DNA from: Agrocybe praecox
Taxonomy: Eukaryota > Basidiomycota > Agaricomycetes > Agaricales > Agrocybaceae
Direction: 5' to 3'
Assembly: GCA_964017145.1 (NCBI GenBank)
Contig: OZ024841.1
Location: 4,278,001-4,342,000, forward strand
Length of the DNA stretch: 64,000 nt
Below are positions 53,640 through 64,000 of the stretch, piece by piece. Each line of letters starts with the position of its first letter. The first letter of the stretch is position 1. Under the pieces are notes generated by a model that saw only the letters and a list, made by a program, of their open reading frames with translations, made no database searches and was not told the origin of the DNA. The translations under genes were made by a program, and so were the position numbers.

Positions 53640-54436
53640 CGTATCGCGTTCTCTGTCCCTGGTCGTATCGCGTCCACGATCAGAAGCAGACAGACGCAGC
53701 AGTGGGTGAGTAGAACCTAGCGTTTGGGTTTGGCGGTCCGTTGCCGTTTGTTGATGACGATGGCAATGACGCTCCGATAGGGGCAGGGGTGGTGCTAGTG
53801 CTGGGTCCAGGTCCAGGAGCGGATAAAGTGTTTGAATTCGGAGGAAGACGAGGAGGAGCACCATGCTGCAGCTGCTGAATAAGGATATGGATGCCGTAGG
53901 GATGTACGCCGTCTTTCATGAACTGATTCCTTAGCGCGCGGGGGGTTGTAGGCGGAGCTGGTGCTGTGGGTACAGGTGGGGGTGTATCGGAGGCAACATT
54001 GGAAGGGAGGAGTGACGTCGCTGGGGGGATGAGGGAAGGCGGGCCGGTAGGTGGGGGGCGGGTGGTTGTGGAGGAAGACGCGCCCAGTCCAGGCAACGCA
54101 ACAGAGTGTGCCGACCCAGGCGCCGATCCACACCCAGGCACGGACACAGGTACAGGGAGACTGAGGTACATCAGAAGAAGCAGAAGCAGCACCCGACGTG
54201 GACTTGGAAGTGAGATCTTGAGAGCCAACGGAATTATCGGCAATGGCAATGGAAGAGGTACAGCAAAAGCAGGGATGAGACTGGACTAGGATTGGGGCTA
54301 GGGCGGCTGGGACGACTGGTGTGGTGGTCGGCTTCTCATTCGCATTCGCGCTATCATTCCCGTTCTTGTTCGCATTCCCGTTATGCGCAACTCCCCCTCG
54401 GAATCCGCATCCACGTCCACGTCCACGTCCATGCGC
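53640..54436 (-). pseudogene. Low-complexity Pro/Ser/Arg-rich gene, copy 2
   Basis: This is the duplicate of the 40.8-42.2 kb locus. The N-terminus near 54436 reads MDVDVDVDADSEGE, then RMRMRSRPPHQSSQ. After a probable intron or break, the frame 54249-53680 reads SAHSVALPGLGASSSTTTRP, then SNVASDTPPPVPTAPAPP, LRNQFMKDGVHPYG and STNGNGPPNPNARFYSP. Here these phrases share one frame, whereas copy 1 has them in two, so this copy better preserves the middle. The Arg-Asp/Arg-Ser part is shortened to a DRGRDTTRDRERD remnant. Function and domain are unknown. Confidence 0.45.
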
Positions 54437-55348
54437 GTAGCCCTATCCTATCCTTAGCCGGAGCCAGAGCCGTGGCTATAGGCGTCGCTTCTTCATCCTC
54501 GTCGCGGCTCCCACCCACAACCACTACCTCTTCTGTCGAATTCGAATTCGCTTACAGACCTAACGCAGGCAAGAGTATTGAGAGGTTCTCGGATCGTATG
54601 AGTGAAGAGATGGTAGTCGTTGTTGGTGGTGGTGGTGTTGATATGACTGTCTTGGTCGTCATTGACGTTGACGACGACGACGCTAGTGCTGGTGTGACTG
54701 CTGGCGGCATAAGCATAGACGATGACGTAGTCAACTTCTCGATGTTCGCTTCCATCCTTCCTTCGAGTTCCGAACAACTTCTCACGCCCATAATCGGTGA
54801 TTTAGACTCGAAAAATAAAATAAAATCCGAATTAGGAACTTCCTCCTCTTCCTATTGGTACACACCACCATTGGCATCGACGTGTCACACTGCACACCAA
54901 CCCCATAGATATGACATTGACACTCGATAATTTAGAGAAAATACTGTTTTTCGTACTTGGTTCGGATCCGATAACTGTAATTTACCGGCAATCTATGAGA
55001 GAGTATGAAACTAGTTTCGTTTTCATTCATTCTCATTCATTCGTCTGTTCATCTGTTCAGTTATTTATTTCGTTTTGTGTTTGTATTTGTGTGTTTAAAA
55101 CCCTAAGCGCCCAACGAACTTGAAAGTAGACCTTGGTAAGTACTAGTACCAAACACAGGCACCGGAAGTAGGACTTGTGCGTACCCGCGATAGTTTTGAA
55201 AAAAAAAAAGAAAAAAGAAAAAGTATGACATAACGATGCATGTACACAACATCGTCATTCCAGTTTTCAGGATAATTGGCAGTAAGTTTACATCATCAAA
55301 GTAATCGTCGCGAAGTGACTTTTCGTAAAGTTATGGGCGCTATACTAC
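54437..55348. other. Low-complexity and intergenic sequence; no gene seen
   Basis: GT- and GAC-rich simple sequence lies at 54600-54730. It could belong to the start of the Pro/Ser/Arg-rich gene, but no frame is convincing. An A-rich tract at 55199-55221 precedes the F-box copy. Confidence 0.4.
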
Positions 55349-57525
55349 TTAGTATTGAAAACGTGCAGAGTGATATAGACATAGGTAATTCGTTGCTAGG
55401 GATAGAGAAAAGTTCAATACCTCTGGAGAACCGGTGCCGCAAGAATATTCTCGAAATCCCCCCTCGGCCTTATATACCACTTTAAGACTCTCAATAGAAT
55501 CAAGGAAGCTCCAATCTTGTTCCCACTGGCACAACCCTATGTCTGATATATCGAGAACATGTACTGGATAACCAATATCAACCCTGCGTGACAGCAAAAG
55601 CATTAAATCATCAAAATACTGCGCGCGGAAACAAGGTTCCATGGTGGATCGCAGTTGCAATTTGCTGAGGAATGGAAATACCCAAGGGTCGAAAGTATCC
55701 ACGGCATTGAGATTTCGCAGCATTTGGTCTGGAATGATAAGTGTTTCAACGCCGGAGAAGGATAAAAGGAATGTGTGAAAATAGGGATCCATAATCAAAG
55801 ACGCCGCCAAGTCAAGCATGGACAGTACTAACCTCTTCACAGAGGCAAGGGGGTAGGTTGTAAGGGTTCTCACGACCCGCGTTGAATGAGACGTTGGAGG
55901 GAAGGTATTGGCGCGAAAACGAACATGAAAGTGAGGCGTTGGAAAGCCGTAGTCATGATTGAATTCGTGAGGTTGGAGTGAAAAGTCCACCAATGTGTCG
56001 TACATGACGATGCCGAACGATGTGACATCATTAAATGCGAGATATCGTCGGACATATGTAAGGATGATGGGAATAATTGATTCGATGTCTTCAAGTCGAG
56101 CAGAGTCTCTGAAGTCGTCTGAAATCACTTGCATCTCGCGGAGCGCATCTCCCGGCAATGAAATTAGAGATAATAAAGTCAAAGAGCTCTGCAGTGTTGA
56201 GTGAAGATCGAGCTGGCGAAGAAAGGGGAGGCCAATTTGCCTTAATTGAGAGGAAAACGATTTTTTGGGAGTTTTCGCAGAGACCGTGTTGATGAATATG
56301 TAGAGCTTCCAGATGCTGTACTCGAGACACAAGTTCTACCACTTTAGAGGGAGAAAGATGTGCACAGAGTGTGAGTTCGCGCAATCCACATCAGCAACTT
56401 CACAATTTACTTGTCCGGTTTTTGGGGTTTTTCAACTTTCGGCAAGTAAGAAAGCGTGAAAGGGAGAAAAAGCTACGGAGGAACTACGTATTGTACTAAA
56501 AATAGCTAATCCGACAGAAATTCGTGGCAGTAATGGTCGATATACGGATTGACGAAGTAATTCTGAAACTCGTCCAGTTCATTGAAGTAGGAAATGTGGT
56601 CAGGGAGAAATACTACGCCATATACGGCTGAGTTCATAGACGAGGAATACCAGGCTAACCTTTCGCTCATGGACCATAACCGTGCGGTTCTCTTTGATTT
56701 TCCTAGTCCCGTCAAGGCTTGCCCAAGAAATACTGCATAAATTACTAAATTAAATTAGTAGCTACTGTTCCTCACTTTTTATTACTTTTTCTTGCTTTTT
56801 TTGACTTTCTTGAAGCTCAGAAAGCACCCGCTTTTTCGAAAATTGGACGTGGACTGTTCAACTTTTTGCTTTGGCGCTTTTTTACGCTTTTTTACGCTTG
56901 CACAAGTCACTATAAGTAAATTGTGAAACTGCTGATGCATGTACCCACGATGCCTCGGCCCATGTGAAGTTCATGTCCAAAAAATGGAATGTCCGTAATT
57001 TGGGTGCACAATTGCTGAAAAGGAGGTGTCATTTTTGGTCTACGCCTACTGGCCTAACCGAAGATACCAGCCTAAGCAAAGATAGTTGTATTCCTATCGT
57101 GAGCGACAAGTACAATTTGAGTTCCACATTTGATGATCAAATTGGTCGGGAGAGAATATCTGGACGTCAAGCTCCGAAATGCGATGCCAGTTACTGGGCA
57201 GCAGAGCATTGAAAAACAGTCGTGTCCCTTCGTGGTCCCCGCGAACATTGCCGTATATGCGTAAGGGTGCCTCTTTAGTCCTGCTCATGATCAGAAGGCT
57301 CCACTCTTCAGAACTTCGACCTATAATGTCCATATCAATCATCCTTCCCCACAGCGATGACGACTCTAGGATCAAGTGTCTCCAACTGAGACAGACATGC
57401 GAAGATTTTCTTATCGTTGTAAGGGGTTGTTCGCGAATGAACTCTGGCCTTGCAGACGCTATAAGATTGAATATGTTCCACAGAATGTCGTCCCCGACGT
57501 TTGAGATTGGTGAGACGGAAGGCAT
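55349..57525 (-). pseudogene. F-box-like type A pseudogene with MITE insertion and deletion
   Basis: The start is intact (ATG 57523-57525, MPSVSPISNVGDDILWNIFN) and 143 codons read well through HVCLSWRHLILESSSLWGR to SPDQFDHQM. There about 27 bp present in the 63.2-kb copy are missing and the frame is lost near 57120. The counterpart of the FNFLELNF region is visible near 56960-57010. A 549-bp MITE (56389-56937) then separates it from RELTLCAHLSPSKVVELVSR (56370-56310). A shift near 56240 leads to the long C-terminal frame (to 55349) with VHVLDISDIGLCQWEQDWSF and the EYSCGTGSPEVLNFSLSLAT tail. No functional product is expected. Confidence 0.83.
56389..56937. mobile_element. 549-bp MITE with 23-bp terminal inverted repeats
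   Basis: The ends CATCAGCAACTTCACAATTT and (reverse strand) CATCAGCAGTTTCACAATTT match at 21 of 23 positions. The insertion interrupts the F-box frame exactly where the 63.1-kb copy reads through CGCAATCCATGTATCCACG. The host CA seems to be present on both sides, giving at most a 2-bp duplication. A 69-codon minus-strand frame inside (56506-56715) is too short to be a transposase but might be a remnant of one. The superfamily is not determined. Confidence 0.8.
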
Positions 57526-58226
57526 GTAGGCACGGATTGGTGTTTAGTCTAACGTTGGTGTACCGTACCAGTAAGACAGGGTAGCCTCCTCGGCAGGGTT
57601 TAAATCCTTGAGCCATCGGGGATGCCAAGTATGGGATGTCCGAAATTATATTGCCTATCAGTGTTTCTGTTTTTGAAACCCATGAAAGGGGGTTGTGTCA
57701 GAGCAAAAAAATTACGTTAGGAGTATTGGATTAAAATTAAATCTATAAAAAAACGCCGAATATAAGATCTTATGCCGAGTTACTTATAACAGTGGAACTG
57801 ACGAGATCCAGGAGCCTAAGAAATCTTCAACATCCTATGTTCCTAAGGGTCTAAAGCCAATAGAAATTGACATGTTGCACTGAAAATTGGCGTAGAAAGC
57901 AAGCGTTCCATACGTCCGTAGTTACTCCTAAGAAAATGGACAGTTTGAATCCCCCATCTCTTTCCCTCCACCAATCAAGAAACTCTACGTCACTATCCTT
58001 CGAGAATTCGTCTCCCTCTAGGCCTTGAGACAGTCGTGCGAGGGATAGCATGATGCTGGCTGGCCCATGGTTTCGATGTAGATAGTGCTACAGCTCGCCA
58101 ATGAGAGAAAGTCTCGGTAAGAAGCAAATTATGAGTACCTGGATGGTGTACCGTCGTGGGAACAACCAAAGTTGTAAGTATCCGGCGAAAGTGGCTGGTT
58201 ACGTGCGATCTAAATTGCTATTTCTA
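57526..58226. other. Upstream region of type A pseudogene and intergenic; no gene seen
   Basis: 57526-57660 is the conserved type A upstream block. A short minus-strand frame at 57851-58051 (MLSLARLSQGLEGDEFSKDS and on) has normal composition, but nothing else supports it. Confidence 0.45.
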
Positions 58227-58654
58227 TGGTGCTCCGTTTGCACAAAAAATCCCACGCAGCGAGTTTTTTTGATCGCGCGGAGAGTTTTTTTGATCACTTT
58301 CCAGTTCTCACCTCTGAGGCACCGTAGCACCTATATAACCTCATGTAAATTAGTAGAATGATAATTAATGAATTTAGATGTCGAAAAAACCGCGGAAATA
58401 CGTCGGTTCAGTGAGTTATTTTAAGAAAAGTCAAGTAGCCATGACTAGACACCTGCCATTCACCGTAGACTCAACACAAAGGCCCAATACATCGTTTTTC
58501 AAGTGTATATATGACATCTATGCCATTTTATAACCTCTAAAAATACTTATCATATGTTTTCACTCAGAAAATAAATAAATTTGGATGTATTTTCGACCTA
58601 TAATACATGTTCTACAAGTTCTCTGACTCGTCTCCGCCATTTATCTCTGTTATT
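58227..58654 (+). repeat. Left terminal inverted repeat
   Basis: 428 bp, paired with 60561-60988. Differences are visible only in the inner 40 bases, for example CTCGTCTCCGCC against CTCATCTCTGCC. Confidence 0.88.
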
Positions 58655-58929
58655 GCTGAAGCTACACAATCAGCTGTCTCTGCTATAAGCCTCGTCACAC
58701 TATCCATCCAAAATTCATGCAATCTGACGTGATCCATCCTCGTAGCCAAACATCTTTTATGCATTCTTCCGAAGTGAGACTTCTTGAACAGGGAAATGAT
58801 CTCCTCCGGCTGCCAGAACGTGGTATAATCAGTATCTGTTAGCAACTGACAGTTGGAATTGATAGTACAATCAGCATGATGTTGGTCGATGCGTAGAGGG
58901 GTACATGAAATGGTATGAATATGTTCCAT
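58612..58929 (-). CDS. Hypothetical 105-aa ORF inside the long-TIR element
   Basis: The frame opens at ATG 58927-58929 and ends inside the left inverted repeat. It has normal composition, with TTFWQPEEIISLFKKSHFGR and LATRMDHVRLHEFWMDSVTR, and two Trp-bearing helices. There is no recognisable DNA-binding or transposase motif. It may be the leftover of a longer element gene or a chance ORF. Confidence 0.3.
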   Translation of the reverse strand: MEHIHTISCTPLRIDQHHADCTINSNCQLLTDTDYTTFWQPEEIISLFKKSHFGRMHKRCLATRMDHVRLHEFWMDSVTRLIAETADCVASAITEINGGDESENL

Positions 58930-60560
58930 GATGCTCTCATGTGCTCACCGTATCTTGTGTATTTGAGCATAGATGAGCATGTGTAAACGTCTATTGGTCC
59001 TCAAAGATGCGAAACAATGTGTACCGTTCTGAGCTCGGTTGATAAGCTGAGACGAGACGAAATCGTCTCGGGATTCAAAACATCGCAGGAGATGTTGTAT
59101 ATGTAGATAAAAAGTGTAGATTGTTGATAATAACGTCGTTCAAGACGTTGTAGATCATGGCGGCAATGGGTCGAAGTGTTAAAATTGAATGATGCAAAAA
59201 TATACTGGTGGTGAGATGTTATTTCACTGAAGAAAATACAGAGTAGTAGTCCAAGTATTTATATTCTTCTACACTCTGTACTGTAGGATATTTTGAAATA
59301 GATATTTTCAAGAGAAGAGGGGAGAAAAGAAGACAGAAATCGATCAATAACAGAAAAAAATTGAGAGAATTCACCGATATAACATAATAGCAAGAAGCTG
59401 AGATAAAGACAAGATGAAAATTAAATAGAAGCCTGAATTTGGTGATACATAATTCAAGAAAAGAAATGTATAGGTTGATGATTAAAAGGAGATTTTCCTG
59501 AATAAGCTGTGATAAAACAGGCACGATGATGCCATGAACTCGAAAGATAAGGCCCGAAGTTATCTAAATTCGCAATCATTGAACGATTAAAGGTGGTAAA
59601 GGCTTCGAAATGTTCAGAGACATGTTTTTGAAAGAAAACGTGTGAGGTTAATTGCAGTTTTGATTGAATGTAGGTTAGCAACGGCGTATAGATACTGGAA
59701 TAATTTTTGTTGGCGTCTGGATTTATGGATCTCCGCTGAAGTCCACTTATTTGGCTAATTCATGTGATAATTCATGTGCGTCAAATGAGTGCTGCGCCAC
59801 TGTTCCTTGGTGTCCAGAGCGTTTAGCGCGGCCCTGGAAAGCTCATAACAATCCCCATTCTGTGAGTTAATGAGTAGCAACTTTGCAGTTTCGATGTTAT
59901 ACTCACGTATATCCTACCGCCATCGTAGACTTCCTCTCAAGCGCCCGAGCCCACTGTTCATTCAGTCAGTTGCATCTGTGTATCTTGTGGGTTATATGTA
60001 TATGGAGTTTGCTTTACCTACTAGTACTTCACTAATTTCATTAAATACCTTAGAAGGAACGATCATAGAGTAAAAATACAGAAATAGAGTCCCCAAGGAA
60101 GAGACAGAAGATTGGCGCGCCATCTAAAGCTCCAAAAACGCGCACCGCCGTCCAGAATCGTAACCACCCTTGTAGAAAGTCACAGACACGGCAAGGAGGC
60201 CTCCCTGCAGTAGTTACAACGGCCGAACAACAAGTACAAGGTAAGTACCTACACATATGTCCCGAAGCTATATACTCACAGTACTAATAAGCCGATCTTA
60301 CATGCCACTCACTATTCATCTGTGAACCTGATAACTTAGACAAGCAATATAAATAGGCTAAAATGTCTAATGGGTCGTCTTCAACTGCCGAGATGCTCAG
60401 TGAGTCTCCTTGCATCCCATCAACATCTGTTCTATCCATCACTCCCTCTTCTTGCGACTCTTTGGGGGTATCTCCTTGAGTCGACGTTGTTAAGCCTGAT
60501 CTCAGCTCCTTTTACTCGTAGAAATACAAAGAGACCGGTGAATGCACGGTAACTATTAAT

Positions 60561-60988
60561 TATAACAGAGATAGACGGCAGAGATGAGTCAGAGAACTTG
60601 TAGAACACGTATTATAGGTCGAAAATACATCCAAATTTATTTATTTTCTGAGTGAAAACATATGATAAGTATTTTTAGAGGTTATAAAATGGCATAGATG
60701 TCATATATACACTTGAAAAACGATGTATTGGGCCTTTGTGTTGAGTCTACGGTGAATGGCAGGTGTCTAGTCATGGCTACTTGACTTTTCTTAAAATAAC
60801 TCACTGAACCGACGTATTTCCGCGGTTTTTTCGACATCTAAATTCATTAATTATCATTCTACTAATTTACATGAGGTTATATAGGTGCTACGGTGCCTCA
60901 GAGGTGAGAACTGGAAAGTGATCAAAAAAACTCTCCGCGCGATCAAAAAAACTCGCTGCGTGGGATTTTTTGTGCAAACGGAGCACCA
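60561..60988 (-). repeat. Right terminal inverted repeat
   Basis: Reverse complement of 58227-58654. The identical peptide CSVCTKNPTQRVFLIARRVF can be read from both arms, which shows the inversion but is not a gene. Confidence 0.88.
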
Positions 60989-62047
60989 TATATTTCCGTG
61001 GGATGGATGCCCATCAAAAGATATCGAGTAAAGGTAGCCCATTCATATGCTCAATGAATTCCCCAGAGCGAGACACGACCACAAGAAAATAACCGCCCAG
61101 AACGAGAGTTGGGCCATGATCCTTGCACGAAATAAGTGAGAAAGCAGAGCAAAAATATTAAATGTTGAGTGGGTTCACCAACAGCAAAACCCTGAACCCA
61201 GTGGAGACCAGCGAACATGGCCAGAAAGGACGATCCAATCACTACTTTGAGTATCTTGTTTCATACAACTTGGAGGGAGAGAGACAACGACGTCAGGCAG
61301 ACGAGACGAAGTTCAAGACAAAGGAGGAAGCAAAGCAAAAGTTGGAGTGGACACAAGACATGAAAAACGAACGTCCTGAATATCGGGGGAAAAGGTACCG
61401 TTAAACGTTTAAACTTGTAATGGAACGGTGATGATAATGTCAGTAAAATTGATCATCTCCTGGAGTGAGCGTATGCTGGTTCCAACAACTGTAATCCTCT
61501 GTTTCTTTGCCTCGCACACCCGTTATTTGGTCAAATTACTTGAGAGATCAGCACACCGCGTAAATATTCGAGTGTGTACTAAGTCTGTGTACCGATAACA
61601 TCTGGAATAGGGGTTTGCTGATAAATAAACAGTAAAAATTTCCTTGGTAGTAAGTAGTACATCTGTTGAACCCGGAGTTGATCGTGTATATACTCGACGT
61701 CTTATACTGTCTGAGAATCTACATATTTTAAGCGTAATCAGGCTTGAGTGCTAATCGCTCGCTTCTTAAGCATAAGCGTTGATGGGTTGAAGATCCAGAG
61801 GTCTATAATTCATTTATTTCTTAGGAAGGAGGCGGAATGGAGGGACCATAAAGTGCAGGAACTGTCTAATTAATAGGTGATCAGATTGGCGCCTCGGAAT
61901 TCATCGCAGATCAGTGATAACCAATAACTACCAACACAAACAAGGCTTCGACACACTTTTCTGCCTCTACGGTATTAAAGCGTAGCATACAAGAGGAAAT
62001 ACATGGGGTGCTTACTCCCACATGATGTCATACAATTGAGGGATGTG
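60989..62047. other. Intergenic; no gene seen
   Basis: A plus-strand frame at 61162-61404 encodes a Lys/Glu/Arg-rich, possibly coiled-coil peptide (80 codons) overlapped by an opposite frame. Neither is supported. The rest is featureless. Confidence 0.4.
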
Positions 62048-63688
62048 TTAATCACGTCCAGGGTGATATGGACACAGATGATTTTCTGCTAGGGATAGAG
62101 AGAAGTTCAATACCTCTGGAGAACCGGTGCCGCAAAGATATTCCCGAATTTCCCCCACGACCTCGGATTTATATGCGACTTTGAGACTCTCGATAGAGTC
62201 AAGGAAGCTCCAATCTTGTTTCCACTGGCACGACCCTATGCCTGATATATCGAGAACTAGTACCGGATGGCCGATATCGACCTTGCGTGACAGAAAAAGC
62301 CTCAAATCATCGAAATATTGCAGGCGGAAACAAGGTTGAATGATGCAGCGCAGTTGCAACTTCTTGAGAGATGGAAATACCCAAGAGTCGAAAGTATCCG
62401 TGGCATTGAGGTATCGCAGCAATTGGTCTTCAATAATAAGTGTTTCAACGCCGGAGAAGGATAAAAGGCATGTGTGAAAATCAGGATGCACAGTAATCAA
62501 AGAAGCCGCCGAGTCAGATATTGAGAGTGATAACGTTTTCACAGAGGTAAGAGGGCAAGTCGTAAGGGCTCTCACGAGCCGCGAATGCGACGTTGGAGTC
62601 TCCGCGTCGAATGTAATATTAAGGCAATGCATTGGAGAGCCGGAGTAGTAATTGAATTGGTGAGACAGGAGTGAAATGCCCACCGATGTTCCGTACATAG
62701 AGATGCTGAACCGTGTTACATCGTCGAATATGAGAAATCGTCGGACATATGTAAGGATGATGGTGATAAATGATTCGATGTCTTCAAGACGCGCATGGTC
62801 ACTGTCTTCCGCATTTACATGCATCTCGCGGAGCGCATCTCCCGGAAATGAAAGAAGAGATAATAAAGTCAAAGAGCTCTCCAGTGTTGAGAAAAGATCG
62901 AGCTCGCGAAGCCAGGGAAGGCTAATTTGCCTTAATTGAGTAGAAGATGATGTGTTGGAGTGATTGCAGGAACCGTGCTCATCAATATGCTCATCAATAT
63001 GTAGAGCCTCCAAATGCTGAACTTGAGACACAATCTCGACCACTTGAGTGGGAGAAAGGTGTTCACAGAGTGTGAGTTCACGCAATCCATGTATCCACGA
63101 TGCCTTGGGTGGGAAGTTGAGCTCCAAGAAATTGAATGTTCTCAATTTGGGTGCACAATTTCTGAAAAGAAGACGACCTTGTTGGTCTGCTTCTACCGGC
63201 GTAAACAAAGGTTGCTCTATTCCTATTATTGCGACCGACAAGAACTCGAGGTTTACAGCGGGTCGTTCCCAAAGCGGGTTCCATATTTGACGATCAAATT
63301 CCTCGATATCGAATATCTGGACGTCAAGCTCTGAAATGCGATGCCAGTTACTGGGCAGCAGAGCATTGAAAAACTGTCGTGTCCCTTCGTGGTACCCGCG
63401 AACATTGCCGTATATGCGTAAGGGTGCCTCTTTGGTCCTGCTCATGATCAGAAGACCCCACTCTTCAGAACTTCGACCTATAATGTCCATATCGATGACC
63501 TCTCCCCACAGCGACGACGACTCCAGGATCAAGTGTCTCCAACCGAGACAGACATGCGAAGATTTTGTTATCGTTATGAGGGGGTTTTCTTCGCAACTGT
63601 CAGGGCGTGGCCGTGCAGACGCTACAAGATTGAATATATTCCATAGAATGTCGTCCCCGACGTTTGAGATTGGTGAGGCGGAAGGCAT
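62048..63688 (-). CDS. F-box-like protein, type A, intact, 546 aa
   Basis: Single-exon frame from ATG 63686-63688. It starts MPSASPISNVGDDILWNIFN, followed by HVCLGWRHLILESSSLWGEV, the F-box-like domain (residues 9-70). The leucine-rich body includes LRELTLCEHLSPTQVVEIVS and VLVLDISGIGSCQWKQDWSF. The tail EYLCGTGSPEVLNFSLSLAE is the family signature. It has the same length as the 42.7-kb gene but many substitutions throughout the body, so the two have diverged while both stayed open. That suggests selection for changed targets or birth-and-death turnover. The role is that of a putative SCF substrate adaptor with an unknown target. Confidence 0.87.
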   Translation of the reverse strand: MPSASPISNVGDDILWNIFNLVASARPRPDSCEENPLITITKSSHVCLGWRHLILESSSLWGEVIDMDIIGRSSEEWGLLIMSRTKEAPLRIYGNVRGYHEGTRQFFNALLPSNWHRISELDVQIFDIEEFDRQIWNPLWERPAVNLEFLSVAIIGIEQPLFTPVEADQQGRLLFRNCAPKLRTFNFLELNFPPKASWIHGLRELTLCEHLSPTQVVEIVSQVQHLEALHIDEHIDEHGSCNHSNTSSSTQLRQISLPWLRELDLFSTLESSLTLLSLLSFPGDALREMHVNAEDSDHARLEDIESFITIILTYVRRFLIFDDVTRFSISMYGTSVGISLLSHQFNYYSGSPMHCLNITFDAETPTSHSRLVRALTTCPLTSVKTLSLSISDSAASLITVHPDFHTCLLSFSGVETLIIEDQLLRYLNATDTFDSWVFPSLKKLQLRCIIQPCFRLQYFDDLRLFLSRKVDIGHPVLVLDISGIGSCQWKQDWSFLDSIESLKVAYKSEVVGEIREYLCGTGSPEVLNFSLSLAENHLCPYHPGRD

Positions 63689-64000
63689 GTAAGCACGGAT
63701 TGGTGTTTAGTTCAACGTTAGTACCGTACCCCGGGTAAGTTGGGGTAGCACCTTGGCGGAGTTTAAAATTCACGAGGCATCGGGGATGCCAATTATGGTA
63801 TGCCCGAAATTATATTCTAATTTCGCGCCAGTTTTACATAGAAAAGTAGAAGAAGGCGTGTTTAAATTGAAATCCTCCATCACGTAAACAGGAGTCTGAG
63901 ATAAAGGTGTTCCGTATAACCGGCGTTCGATTATCAGGAATAACATATATCAGACTCTCTTTAGCACAGGACGTTTGGGATCGTAAAGGATGCCTCTTTA
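63689..64000 (-). promoter_or_regulatory. Upstream region of the 62-kb F-box gene
   Basis: 63689-63845 is the best-preserved copy of the type A upstream block also found at 44308-44470. The remaining 150 bases hold no recognisable gene. Confidence 0.55.

Larger units (their letters stand above)
58227..60988. mobile_element. 2.76-kb element with 428-bp terminal inverted repeats
   Basis: The left end (58227-58654) and right end (60561-60988) are near-identical in inverted orientation, starting TGGTGCTCCGTTTGCACAAA. TA lies directly outside both ends (58225-58226 and 60989-60990), as for Tc1/mariner- or pogo-like insertions. No transposase signature was seen inside, so this copy is probably non-autonomous. 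Near-identity of the arms implies recent arrival or gene conversion. Confidence 0.85.

Noticed and set aside
53291..53864. Minus-strand ORFs rich in Phe, Leu and Ser
   Set aside because: They are readings of purine-rich simple sequence (GAAGAAGGAG type) and are not conserved in frame in the duplicate at 40.4-40.8 kb.
54292..54930. Plus-strand 212-aa ORF
   Set aside because: Low-complexity (His/Ser, Val/Gly runs) antisense to the Pro/Ser/Arg-rich locus, where the minus strand matches copy 1 better.

Overview
The window reads as nuclear DNA of a mushroom-forming basidiomycete (Agaricomycetes). This is inference from content, not from a search. The host genes carry very short GT-AG introns (53-82 bp). 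There is a local family of roughly 540-residue F-box-like proteins. The larger retrotransposon has the 'FIDD..KGP' reverse transcriptase common in Agaricomycete genomes. Real host genes are few, and most of the sequence is mobile DNA and decayed gene copies.

Layout. 1-5.4 kb: a hairpin-rich stretch, a weak hypothetical ORF, a relic ending in the F-box family C-terminus, and the 5' half of a host gene. 5.4-26.4 kb: a Ty3/gypsy-type LTR retrotransposon on the plus strand that splits that host gene. It is itself split inside its RNase H region by a younger chromodomain retrotransposon on the minus strand (15.66-22.39 kb), whose gag is in turn broken by a 254-bp insertion. 26.4-30 kb: the 3' half of the split host gene and a decaying membrane-protein gene. 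30-35 kb: an eight-exon asparagine synthetase and a small protein gene with an apparent 1-nt frameshift. 35.6-38.7 kb: an intact F-box gene and a three-exon FRM2/HBN1-like nitroreductase.

39-64 kb is an F-box gene nursery. A module (F-box type B, a low-complexity Pro/Ser/Arg-rich gene, F-box type A) is present twice in the same order and orientation. Intact type A copies lie at 42.7 and 62.0 kb and an intact type B copy at 35.6 kb; the others are broken by deletions and transposons. One copy is split by a 5.3-kb element with 10-bp target duplications. That element carries arrays of a roughly 37-bp palindromic unit near both ends. Another copy holds a 549-bp MITE, and next to it lies a 2.76-kb element with 428-bp terminal inverted repeats flanked by TA.

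The most notable unexplained signals are: (1) five dispersed hairpins in the predicted RNA leader of the large retrotransposon, whose stems change in a compensatory way; (2) a very long extra coding region (about 1,270 residues) between its protease and reverse transcriptase, with an internally repeated module that seems to recur in a separate ORF after integrase; (3) the 5.3-kb element with paired palindrome arrays. All reading was by eye: no homology search, alignment or folding software was used.
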